Source: Bradyrhizobiaceae bacterium Ga0074131 (GTDB taxonomy: Bacteria > Pseudomonadota > Alphaproteobacteria > Rhizobiales > Xanthobacteraceae). Taken from it: 64,000 nt of DNA. The stretch is from contig LNEC01000008.1 of NCBI GenBank assembly GCA_001464035.1, positions 1 through 64,000 of the forward strand. Direction: 5' to 3'. This document shows, one piece after another, positions 8,654 through 16,490 of this stretch (positions are counted from its first letter, which is position 1; every line of letters starts with the position of its first letter). The notes below the pieces were generated by a model that had not been told where the DNA came from, did not search any database, and saw only the letters and a list, made by a program, of their open reading frames with translations. The position numbers were made by a program, and so were the translations under genes.

Positions 8654-8740
8654 CGCCTCGTCTACTGCATGGGGGGCCCTAGGCAGCCGCAGCAGTTCTT
8701 CGAGTCCGTTCTAAGTGGTTGAACGCATGCCAACGTAGAA

Positions 8741-8762
8741 GGCCCGGCATTGCTGCCGGACC
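8741..8762 (-). terminator. Hairpin downstream of groEL
   Basis: On the reverse strand, GGTCCGGC pairs with GCCGGGCC across a 6-base loop (one G-T wobble). It lies about 30 bases past the groEL stop. Only a short T-containing run follows, so it is a plausible but not perfect rho-independent terminator. Confidence 0.55.
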
Positions 8763-8792
8763 TCTCTTATTGTTGAGCTTGGAACGGTTGAC

Positions 8793-10458
<1,666 letters not shown>

Positions 10459-10474
10459 TTAGGGGATTAAGCGC

Positions 10475-10766
10475 TTACGCGGCCTTCTTCTTGGCGGCAG
10501 GCATATCGGTGAGAACGCCCATGATGTCGCTCTCCTTCATGATCAGCAGCTCCTGGCCGTCGAGCTTGACCTCGGTGCCGGACCACTTTCCGAACAGCAC
10601 GCGTCAGCTTGCCGGCTTCGTCGCGGCCACCCGGGCCGACGGCGGTAATTTCGCCCTGCGAAGGCTTTTCCTTGGCACTGTCCGGAATGATGATGCCGCC
10701 AGAGGTCTTCTCTTCGGCGTCGATGCGCTTGACCACAACGCGGTCGTGAAGCGGACGGAATTTCAT
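10475..10766 (-). pseudogene. groES: 10-kDa co-chaperonin GroES, internal deletion and frameshift
   Basis: The reading begins [20 protein letters not shown] at ATG 10766, behind a strong AGGAGG. It is normal through [12 protein letters not shown], then switches frame. In the shifted frame [20 protein letters not shown] and DIMGVLTD follow to a stop at 10475-10477. Compared with the family, about nine residues (usually P-I-D-V-K-V-G-D type) are missing at about 10600-10605, which fits a 26-base deletion. The untouched frame would run on into a nonsense tail. The deletion removes part of the beta-barrel core, so the product is probably inactive. Confidence 0.88.
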
Positions 10767-10801
10767 GCAGTCCTCCTTGGCTTTTGTGATTATTTTCTGG
10801 A

Positions 10802-10828
10802 TTAGCAGTCGCAATGAGCGAGTGCTAG
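10802..10828. promoter_or_regulatory. CIRCE element (HrcA operator) of groESL
   Basis: TTAGCAGTC, a 9-base spacer and GAGTGCTAG match the CIRCE consensus TTAGCACTC-N9-GAGTGCTAA with one mismatch in each arm and the exact spacer. It lies 36 bases upstream of the groES start. It would place the operon under HrcA heat-shock repression. The two mismatches fit a decaying operator. Confidence 0.85.
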
Positions 10829-10958
10829 CCACCTGTATAAGCCTGTAAGACCGAGATACAAGGCGTCTCCTACAGAGACGTGGGCCCTTTGACTGCCGGA
10901 ATAGCGCTCCCGCACTGCTAACCGGCTAAGGCCGATGCTGCTAGCCCCTTGATTACAA

Positions 10959-11300
10959 TCACCTATTGAACGTTTTAAGATTCGGGGAGTTGTGCACGAC
11001 GATGTCGCCGAGCCTCAGATCGCTCCGGCGCAGGAGATTCGTCGGCGTCGACCAGGACGAGTTCTCCCTCGACAGGGTCCCGGCCATAGTCATCGGCGCG
11101 GATGCGCACATGGCAGCCGAGCGGCGGATCCCCGGTCGAACGGGTTGTAGGCGCGCGGCGTTGTCGGTTGCGCCGCGGCGGCGACGTCCCAGGCTTCCGC
11201 GGACCTCATCGGCGACGAGGTGCCATAACCAAAGGCGCGCATGGCGCGCCATCCCGTCGGTGAGGGTCCCCGGTCGGCGTCCTGCCATGTTTTGACGGAG
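10959..11300 (-). pseudogene. Decayed coding fragment, family unknown
   Basis: A reverse-strand frame is open here but has poor composition. Pieces in neighbouring frames read more like real protein: AWDVAAAAQPTTPRAYNPFD followed one frame over by PLGCHVRIRADDYGRDPVEG, then ELVLVDADE and, in the third frame, LRRSDLRLGDIVVH. Together they suggest the C-terminal 80 or so residues of a gene broken by two or three small indels. I cannot name the family. It lies directly upstream of the broken groESL operon. Confidence 0.3.
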
Positions 11301-11370
11301 CTGTTTCACGTCCTGAGAATCTGAGACGCGGTGCTTAAAAAAGCGGTTAGTTAGCCCCCCTAAAAGGCAT

Positions 11371-11427
11371 AGGGAAGCCCGTGTAGGCGATATGCATCGC
11401 GCAGGCACCTGGACAGGGTCGGAATCC
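11371..11427 (+). repeat. 57-bp intergenic repeat, copy B
   Basis: This is the second copy of the element at 3566-3622, in the same orientation and with an identical 24-base core (11404-11427). The hairpin is shortened here (GCGAT-ATGC-ATCGC). A T-rich tract (TTTATATTTTTCG) follows. About 7.8 kb separate the copies. Confidence 0.7.
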
Positions 11428-11792
11428 TTTATATTTTTCGTTTCCAACTAAAAATTTGCGATGTCGGTGCCAGAGCAACTTGATGCCTCCGACCTCCTGT
11501 ATTTCTACCTTCCCGGACAACTCTCTCGGTGATGCTGAGCGATCACGCTCCCTGTTACTCCCTGATATCCAAATTTGCGAATGTTGAAGAAGCGACTGTG
11601 CCGCAGGGCTTTTTGGCGTTTTGGCGGGCCAGATCGCTGTTTATTTCGAAAATCACCCTGATAATGGCCAAATAACAGGGAGACGGGTTCGTATCTGACT
11701 GCGCACACCACCATCCAATCCACGATTTGGGATGATTTCCGACCGGTCGGGCGGCAGATCCCGCGGGCCACCCGGCCTGCGGTCTGCCCAAC
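11428..11792. other. Gap with no supported gene
   Basis: Short reverse-strand frames overlap here without a protein-like pattern. AT-rich patches suggest degraded accessory DNA. No repeat or RNA gene is evident. Confidence 0.4.
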
Positions 11793-11978
11793 TCAGCTGG
11801 CCAGGCTAAGATCGAAGTGTCGGTCGTGTACTGGCGGCAGAGCTTCATCCCTGACGATGATGGTAACGTCCCATCCTTCGCTGGCCCATACCCGCGCCTT
11901 GGCAATCGCTATCAGCGAGCTGTTCCGTTGCATGGTCACGGTTGCGCTGTCTCTCTTCGCCACGATTTCAAACGCCAT
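11793..11978 (-). CDS. Small conserved hypothetical protein
   Basis: The 61-residue protein reads MAFEIVAKRDSATVTMQRNS, then SLIAIAKARVWASEGWDVTI, then a short tail. I chose ATG 11978 because GGGGAG stands 6 bases before it; an ATG 15 bases upstream is in frame. The K-x-R-x5-T-x3-R-N-S-x-L-I-A-I-A-K-A-R-x-W-x-x-E-G-W pattern recalls a small rhizobial family of unknown role. The last residues (LPPVHDRHFDLSLAS) differ from what I recall as the usual ending. Confidence 0.65.
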   Translation of the reverse strand: MAFEIVAKRDSATVTMQRNSSLIAIAKARVWASEGWDVTIIVRDEALPPVHDRHFDLSLAS

Positions 11979-12119
11979 GTTACTCCCCTGCACTAAACAC
12001 GAGGATACGGTGGTTCAGGCGTTTGACTGCAATTCGCCGGGACGGTGTTGATTTGGAGGCGAGGCTGGACCCGAATCGGGCAGGCGGAGGGCGGGTCGGC
12101 ATCGACCATCGTCCGCGTC

Positions 12120-12470
12120 TTACGCCCGCGCGGCGATACGGCGCGGGGTCTCGTGCACCACCATTTGTCCCGCCGGGCAAATTTGCGCCTTGATCCGCTC
12201 CACGACCTTGCGCGGGTCCATCTGCGGATTGCACAACAGAATATCGACCAGCAACAGCTTGAATTCCGGCCACGTCGTCAGCACGATATGAGACTCGCCG
12301 AGAAAAATCGCGATGGTGAGACCGTGCGGGACGTAGCGGACTTCGTACTCGCCGACGATGGTGGCGCCGACCGACCCCGCCGCGCGCTTGGCGGCTTCCG
12401 CGAGCGCAGTCGCGTCGTCGATAATCTCGGGACACTCGTACAGTTCCGCGAGGACATGGGTCATCAGCAT
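12120..12470 (-). CDS. SpeD-like pyruvoyl decarboxylase (AdoMet decarboxylase family), atypical
   Basis: The start at 12470 is set by AAGGAG seven bases upstream; the product has 116 residues. It follows the Thermotoga-type class 1B AdoMetDC throughout: HVLAELYEC at the N-terminus, GATIVGEYEVRYVPHG (35-50), GESHIVLTTWPEFKLLLVDI (58-77) and Cys80. Family members cut themselves before a serine (here Ser60) to form the pyruvoyl cofactor, and decarboxylate S-adenosylmethionine for aminopropyl transfer. The serine and catalytic cysteine are kept. The histidine five residues after the serine (His68 in Thermotoga, needed for processing) is Thr65, and FTCG is LLCN. Some SpeD homologues are known to have become arginine or ornithine decarboxylases, so the substrate is uncertain. 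It is divergent from a BpsA homologue, 103 bases away, which supports a polyamine role. Confidence 0.8.
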   Translation of the reverse strand: MLMTHVLAELYECPEIIDDATALAEAAKRAAGSVGATIVGEYEVRYVPHGLTIAIFLGESHIVLTTWPEFKLLLVDILLCNPQMDPRKVVERIKAQICPAGQMVVHETPRRIAARA

Positions 12471-12573
12471 CGAGACGCTCCTTCGGTCCGGACCGATCCG
12501 AATGCTCAGGCCCAACTCGCATTTGATGCGGGTGTGTGCTAGTTAACCGAATTGCCAACGAGATCAAGACGTA

Positions 12574-13752
12574 ATGGCCGCGACGTCGATTCTGGACCTG
12601 ATAGCGCAGGCGACGCGTTTGCGTGAGGGATCCTCCGGTGTCTCGGCCCTGCTGCGCGCGGTCTACCGCGCGGGCTCGCTGCGCCTGCAGGATGCCGCGC
12701 GCGAAGCGCGGCTGCCGTTGCCGGTGGCGAGCGCGGTGCGGCGCGAACTGGAAAAGGCCGGGCTGCTCGAACGCAGGCAGGGGCTGACGCTCACCGGCGA
12801 CGGCCGCGAATTCGTCGAGCGCGATCTCGGCATGCGAACGCCGCTCGACATCACCTGCGCGACCTGCGCCGGACATGGCATCGTCATCCCGGACTCCGTT
12901 AACGCCGAGGTCGAACGTCTCGCGCAGATCATCACTGGCGCGCCGTCGGTCGATGTCACGCTCGATCAGGCGCCCTGCAGCCCCGACACCGCGATGCGCC
13001 GGGCGCTGTTGATGCTGCAGAACGGCGCGCTCGAGGGCAAGCGCGTGCTGCTGCTCGGCGACGACGATTCGGTGTCGATCGCGATCGGCCTGCTCGGCCG
13101 CGCGCTGCGCCAGGGCGATCCGACCAAAGCCGGCCTCACCCGAGGCGTCACCGTTGTTGATGCCGACGAGCGGCGGCTGTCGTTCCTGCGCGAGACCGCC
13201 GCGCGCGAAGAACTGGCGCTCGAGACCGTCCATCACGATCTGCGCCGGCCGTTGCCGGCGCGTTTGCTCGGTTCGTTCGACGTGATCGAGACCGATCCGC
13301 CCTATACGCTGGAAGGCGCGCGGCTGTTTCTGGCCCGCGGCTGCGAAGCGCTGGCGGCAGGTGCGGACGGCCATTGCTTCTTCTCGTTCACGCACTGGCC
13401 CGCTTCGCAGATGCTCGAACTGCAGAAGTTGTTTGTCGAACTCGGCCTCGCGGTGCGCGCGGTGTGGCCGAATTTCAACCGCTATGCCGGCGCCAGCGTG
13501 CTCGGCAATCTCGGCCAGTTGATCGAACTCGTCCACGTCGGCGGAGCGGCAGCCGAGTTGCCGGATTTCAGCGGCCCGCTCTATACCGCCGAGGTCAATC
13601 CGCGCCTGCGCGTCTATGCCTGCGCCGATTGCGGCAAGGAGATCGTGCTCGGGCAGGACGCGATACCGGCTACCATCGAGGAGGCCAAGGTTCCGGGATG
13701 CCGCTCTTGCGGCGGGCATGTGTTCCGGCGGCAGTCCGCTCGGCCGTCATGA
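12574..13752 (+). CDS. bpsA: N4-bis(aminopropyl)spermidine synthase-like branched polyamine synthase
   Basis: The protein has 392 residues. Residues about 20-90 form a winged helix (LQDAAREARLPLPVASAVRR), followed by CATCAGHGIVIP (about 95-106). The Rossmann-like aminopropyltransferase core shows LLLGDDDSVSIAIGLLG, then VTVVDADERRLSFL and VIETDPPYTLEGARLFLARG. GDDD and DPPYT are the hallmarks of the BpsA/DUF43 family, which adds two aminopropyl groups to N4 of spermidine using decarboxylated AdoMet, best known from thermophiles. The C-terminus adds a C-x2-C ... C-x2-C ribbon (YACADCGKE, GCRSCGG). The adjacent SpeD-like gene could supply the aminopropyl donor. The actual product here is inference. 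Confidence 0.85.
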   Translation: MAATSILDLIAQATRLREGSSGVSALLRAVYRAGSLRLQDAAREARLPLPVASAVRRELEKAGLLERRQGLTLTGDGREFVERDLGMRTPLDITCATCAGHGIVIPDSVNAEVERLAQIITGAPSVDVTLDQAPCSPDTAMRRALLMLQNGALEGKRVLLLGDDDSVSIAIGLLGRALRQGDPTKAGLTRGVTVVDADERRLSFLRETAAREELALETVHHDLRRPLPARLLGSFDVIETDPPYTLEGARLFLARGCEALAAGADGHCFFSFTHWPASQMLELQKLFVELGLAVRAVWPNFNRYAGASVLGNLGQLIELVHVGGAAAELPDFSGPLYTAEVNPRLRVYACADCGKEIVLGQDAIPATIEEAKVPGCRSCGGHVFRRQSARPS

Positions 13753-13822
13753 AGCGCGCGCCGTCCGCCGCTTGAGCGCGGCGCCGTCGTGCCAATGGAT
13801 ATCACTCGCATGGATACCGAAA

Positions 13823-14305
13823 ATGTCTGAAAAAACGAACTTCCGCCTGCGACCGCTCGAGGAGAGGGATCTCGAGACCGTCGCCGGGTTCGAGGCCGAG
13901 ATCGCCAAGATTTCGTTTCCCGACGATCCGATCACCGATACCCGTTTCTACGTCAAGAAGCTCAAGCAGCTGATGGCCAACAAGGACGCCGCCGCCTTCG
14001 TCGCCGAGAGCGGCGTGGAACTGGTCGGCTGGGCCAATGTCAGCCAGCGGCAGAATTTCATCACCAAGGAAAAATACGCCGACTTCCACAGCATCTATGT
14101 CGCGCCCTCGCAGCGCGGCGGCGGCGTCGTGGCGGCCCTGGTCGAGGCGGTGTTCGACCACTGCCGGCGGCAGAACATGGGCAAGGTGGTGTTCCGCACC
14201 CGCGCGGACAACGAGCGCATGAAGTCGGTGCTGGCGCGGGTCGGCTTTGCGCCGACCCAGATCTATTACGAGAAGACGTTCGGCGAGGAGAAGGACGGAG
14301 AATAG
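13823..14305 (+). CDS. GNAT family N-acetyltransferase
   Basis: The 160-residue protein has the GNAT fold pattern: NFRLRPLEERDLETVAGFEA at the start, FVAESGVELVGWANVSQRQ as beta4, and HSIYVAPSQRGGGVVAALVE (about 93-112), which carries the acetyl-CoA loop Q-R-G-G-G. It ends with the usual GFAPTQIYYEK. The frame is open further upstream, but homology starts at ATG 13823. It follows bpsA by 70 bases on the same strand, so acetylation of a polyamine is possible, though no substrate can be read from the sequence. Confidence 0.85.
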   Translation: MSEKTNFRLRPLEERDLETVAGFEAEIAKISFPDDPITDTRFYVKKLKQLMANKDAAAFVAESGVELVGWANVSQRQNFITKEKYADFHSIYVAPSQRGGGVVAALVEAVFDHCRRQNMGKVVFRTRADNERMKSVLARVGFAPTQIYYEKTFGEEKDGE

Positions 14306-14321
14306 GCGGCGGGGTTCTTCT

Positions 14322-14435
14322 CCTCGCCCCGCTTGCGAGAGAGGGTCGGGGGAGTCTCCGCGAGCGCGGTCTGGTGAGAGTCCCCCTCACCCGCCGCGCT
14401 TTGCGCGTCGACCTCTCCCCGCAAGCGGGGCGAGG
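14322..14435. repeat. Long inverted repeat (intergenic REP-like element)
   Basis: CCTCGCCCCGCTTGC at 14322-14336 is the exact complement of GCAAGCGGGGCGAGG at 14421-14435. An inner hairpin, GGTGAG/CTCACC, lies near 14373-14391. The element fills the convergent gap between the GNAT gene and rsmJ and may act as a two-way terminator. Similar GC-rich elements are common between genes in Bradyrhizobium and Rhodopseudomonas. Confidence 0.75.
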
Positions 14436-14470
14436 TGAGTAAAACGTCAGCCAAAGCCGCCGTGCTCGTT

Positions 14471-15124
14471 CTACCGCGGCGGTATCATGAAGACGTCGTA
14501 ACGAACCGTCTTGCCGGTGATCGAATGGGAAGGCTTGCGCACTCCATCCAGCGGCTTTGCCCGCAGCGGCCATTTCAGCACCACGCGCCTGCAGTCGGCG
14601 GCCAGCGCCGCCTGCATCAGTTCGAGCGCGTCCGGATCGGTCCCGACCAGCTCGCGCAGCAGCCGCATCTCCTGCTTCACGATCGCGCTGTTGGTGCGCG
14701 GCGGGTGCATCGGGTCGACGATCACGGCATCAGCGCGCAGGCCGGGCAGCAGCTCGCGCGCGTCGCCTGATATCAGCGTCATCCGGGCCACCACGGCGGC
14801 GAGGTCGGGGCTCTCGGCCGCCGCCCGCGCCAGCGCATCCCGCAACAGGTCATGAACTGGCCGGGAGCGCTCCAGCAAGGTCACCTGCGCGCCGCTGCAG
14901 GCCAGCAGAAACGCGTCGCGGCCGAGCCCCGCGGTGGCGTCGACGATGGTCGGAATGTGGCCCCTGGCGAAGCCGGCGGCCCGCGCCAGCGCATGCTTGC
15001 GCGAAGCGCCGGACCTGAATCGATAGCCGACGGGGCCGTCGACGAAGTCGAATGCGGATTGCAGTTGACTCGTGCTCAAGGAAACGCAACCTCGGTGTGC
15101 CTGACCCTGCGGCCCCTCCGGCAT
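14471..15124 (-). CDS. rsmJ: 16S rRNA (guanine1516-N2)-methyltransferase RsmJ
   Basis: The protein has 217 residues. The SAM-binding motif DATAGLGRDAFLLACSGAQV (about 62-81), then LLERSRPVHDLLRDALARA and the catalytic DPMHPPR (about 140-146, family DPM-x-P-x-R), are diagnostic of RsmJ/YhiQ, which methylates G1516 of 16S rRNA. The C-terminus RVVLKWPLRAKPL also fits. The ATG at 15124 has only a weak ribosome binding site; a TTG start about 45 bases further in is possible. It stands alone and faces away from the neighbouring small membrane protein gene. Confidence 0.9.
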   Translation of the reverse strand: MPEGPQGQAHRGCVSLSTSQLQSAFDFVDGPVGYRFRSGASRKHALARAAGFARGHIPTIVDATAGLGRDAFLLACSGAQVTLLERSRPVHDLLRDALARAAAESPDLAAVVARMTLISGDARELLPGLRADAVIVDPMHPPRTNSAIVKQEMRLLRELVGTDPDALELMQAALAADCRRVVLKWPLRAKPLDGVRKPSHSITGKTVRYDVFMIPPR

Positions 15125-15234
15125 AGCAGCCCGCTTAACAAACTCCCAACAAATTTCGGCAAGTTGCGTCGGCCGCTAACCTTCATAAGTTAGGTTAAAT
15201 TCAGAGCGCGATTGCGGTCGTTGCGTGGCGCTGT

Positions 15235-15432
15235 ATGGATCGTGGCATGTCCAATTCGTTTCACAACGCCGACAAGGGCACGCACCGCCGGGTCATGCTG
15301 GTGGGCCTGATGTTCTGCGCGGCCTTTGTCGCCTTCTCCTTCTTTGCCCGCGAGCAGCCCGAGAACAACTACGTTCTCCAGAAGGCCGACAGGCTGGTCC
15401 AAACCGCCGGCTCACCGCCGCTCGCGAATTAA
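15235..15432 (+). CDS. Small single-pass membrane protein
   Basis: The 65-residue protein has one hydrophobic helix, VMLVGLMFCAAFVAFSFFA (about 20-38), flanked by HRR before and R after. This predicts an inner-membrane anchor with a short cytoplasmic N-terminus and a 25-residue periplasmic tail. ATG 15235 and ATG 15247 are both possible starts; neither has a strong ribosome binding site. Role not known. Confidence 0.65.
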   Translation: MDRGMSNSFHNADKGTHRRVMLVGLMFCAAFVAFSFFAREQPENNYVLQKADRLVQTAGSPPLAN

Positions 15433-15507
15433 GCGGGATCATACGTCGGGTTGAATTGTTAGGCGTCGGTCATGGCGCCGCCGCGCGGCCCGCGCTGCAC
15501 CGGCCCC

Positions 15508-16401
15508 TCACCGCGAAGCGGACGCCGCGGCGATATTGCGCAGGCCCGCCAGCCGCACGATGGATTGCGCGGCCAGTTTCTGCGCGAGCTCCATGCTGCC
15601 CTGGTCGTCGGCGCTGTCCGCGTCGTCCAGATAGATGTTCGACAGTTGTTCGGCGCGTCGCAGCGCGCGGCGCTTGATCGCTTCGATGTCTCCGGACGGG
15701 GGTTCGATGCCGCCCGCGCCGGATGGCGTCAGGAAATTCGGCGGCAGGCGCGAGGGATCCATGGCCCGGAGCTGATCGCGCTGCGCGGGGGTCAGCGCCT
15801 GCGACCACGCGATGATGTCCTTGAGCAGCAGGCTTTCCAGGAGCGCGGCCGATGCCGATTCGTCGGAAGCCGCCATCTCGCCGGCCGCGGTCTTCCGCTC
15901 GGTTCTCCAGGCCAGCCGGCGCTCGCGGCGCCACCAATTGCCGTCGGCGAGGGCTTGCCGAGCCAGGTTCTCCGCCGTGAGCCGAACCATCGGATCTTCG
16001 GCCAGCGCGATGACGTAGGTCCAGAACACGAAGGCGCGCTGGCGGTGGCGGGCCGCCAGCGCCCACGCGGCGTAAGGCGTCGCGAGGCTGGAGTTCCCGA
16101 TGTCGGCGATTTCGGTCGCAGCCACGAGATCGATCGGCGCCCAGCGCAGATCGGACGCATCGGGCGGTTTGCCGCAGGCGGCAAGGCAGGCCGTGGACAG
16201 GCTGTTGCAGCGGTCGCGCTCGCTTGCCGCGAGCACCTCGAACACGGCGCGCAGCGACGGCGATCGTTGCTCCGTCGGCGTGGCCAGCGCGCCGTATCGC
16301 TGCGCGGCCTTCTGTGCCTGATCGAACGCGATTGCATAGAGTTCGCTGAGGCTTGCCACCGGAACCGGCGGCACGGCGGTCAGGAGCGGCTCTTTGCGCA
16401 T
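15508..16401 (-). CDS. Ferritin-like/helical protein next to nos
   Basis: The 297-residue, mainly helical protein has no signal peptide. The opening (SLSELYAIAFDQAQKAAQRY, then VFEVLAASERDRCNSLSTAC) and later EDPMVRLTAENLARQALAD resemble the helices of ferritin/rubrerythrin-like proteins. The glutamates there could bind metal, but a clean ExxH pair is not visible. The C-terminal 60 residues (IEAIKRRALRRAEQLSNIYL) form a separate charged helix. It is divergent from nosR with 89 bases between the starts, so it may share the oxygen-sensing control. Function is unproven. Confidence 0.6.
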   Translation of the reverse strand: MRKEPLLTAVPPVPVASLSELYAIAFDQAQKAAQRYGALATPTEQRSPSLRAVFEVLAASERDRCNSLSTACLAACGKPPDASDLRWAPIDLVAATEIADIGNSSLATPYAAWALAARHRQRAFVFWTYVIALAEDPMVRLTAENLARQALADGNWWRRERRLAWRTERKTAAGEMAASDESASAALLESLLLKDIIAWSQALTPAQRDQLRAMDPSRLPPNFLTPSGAGGIEPPSGDIEAIKRRALRRAEQLSNIYLDDADSADDQGSMELAQKLAAQSIVRLAGLRNIAAASASR

Positions 16402-16451
16402 GTCGGACCCCCTCGCTTATCGCAACTTCGTACCATTCGGATGCTGGTTGT

Positions 16452-16465
16452 TTGATCCAGCGCAA
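16452..16465. promoter_or_regulatory. FixK2/FNR-type box upstream of nosR
   Basis: TTGATCCAGCGCAA fits the FixK2 consensus TTG(A/C)-N6-(T/G)CAA. In class II promoters this box is centred about 41 bases before the transcript start, which would put the start near 16499. That is just inside the annotated nosR ATG (16491). Low-oxygen, denitrification-type control is the expected function. Confidence 0.75.
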
Positions 16466-16490
16466 GTGGCAATGCTGCTACCTGCTCTAG

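Noticed and set aside
11980..13719. A 579-codon reverse frame opposite bpsA
   Set aside because: Antisense shadow; the forward frame has the GDDD and DPPYT motifs.
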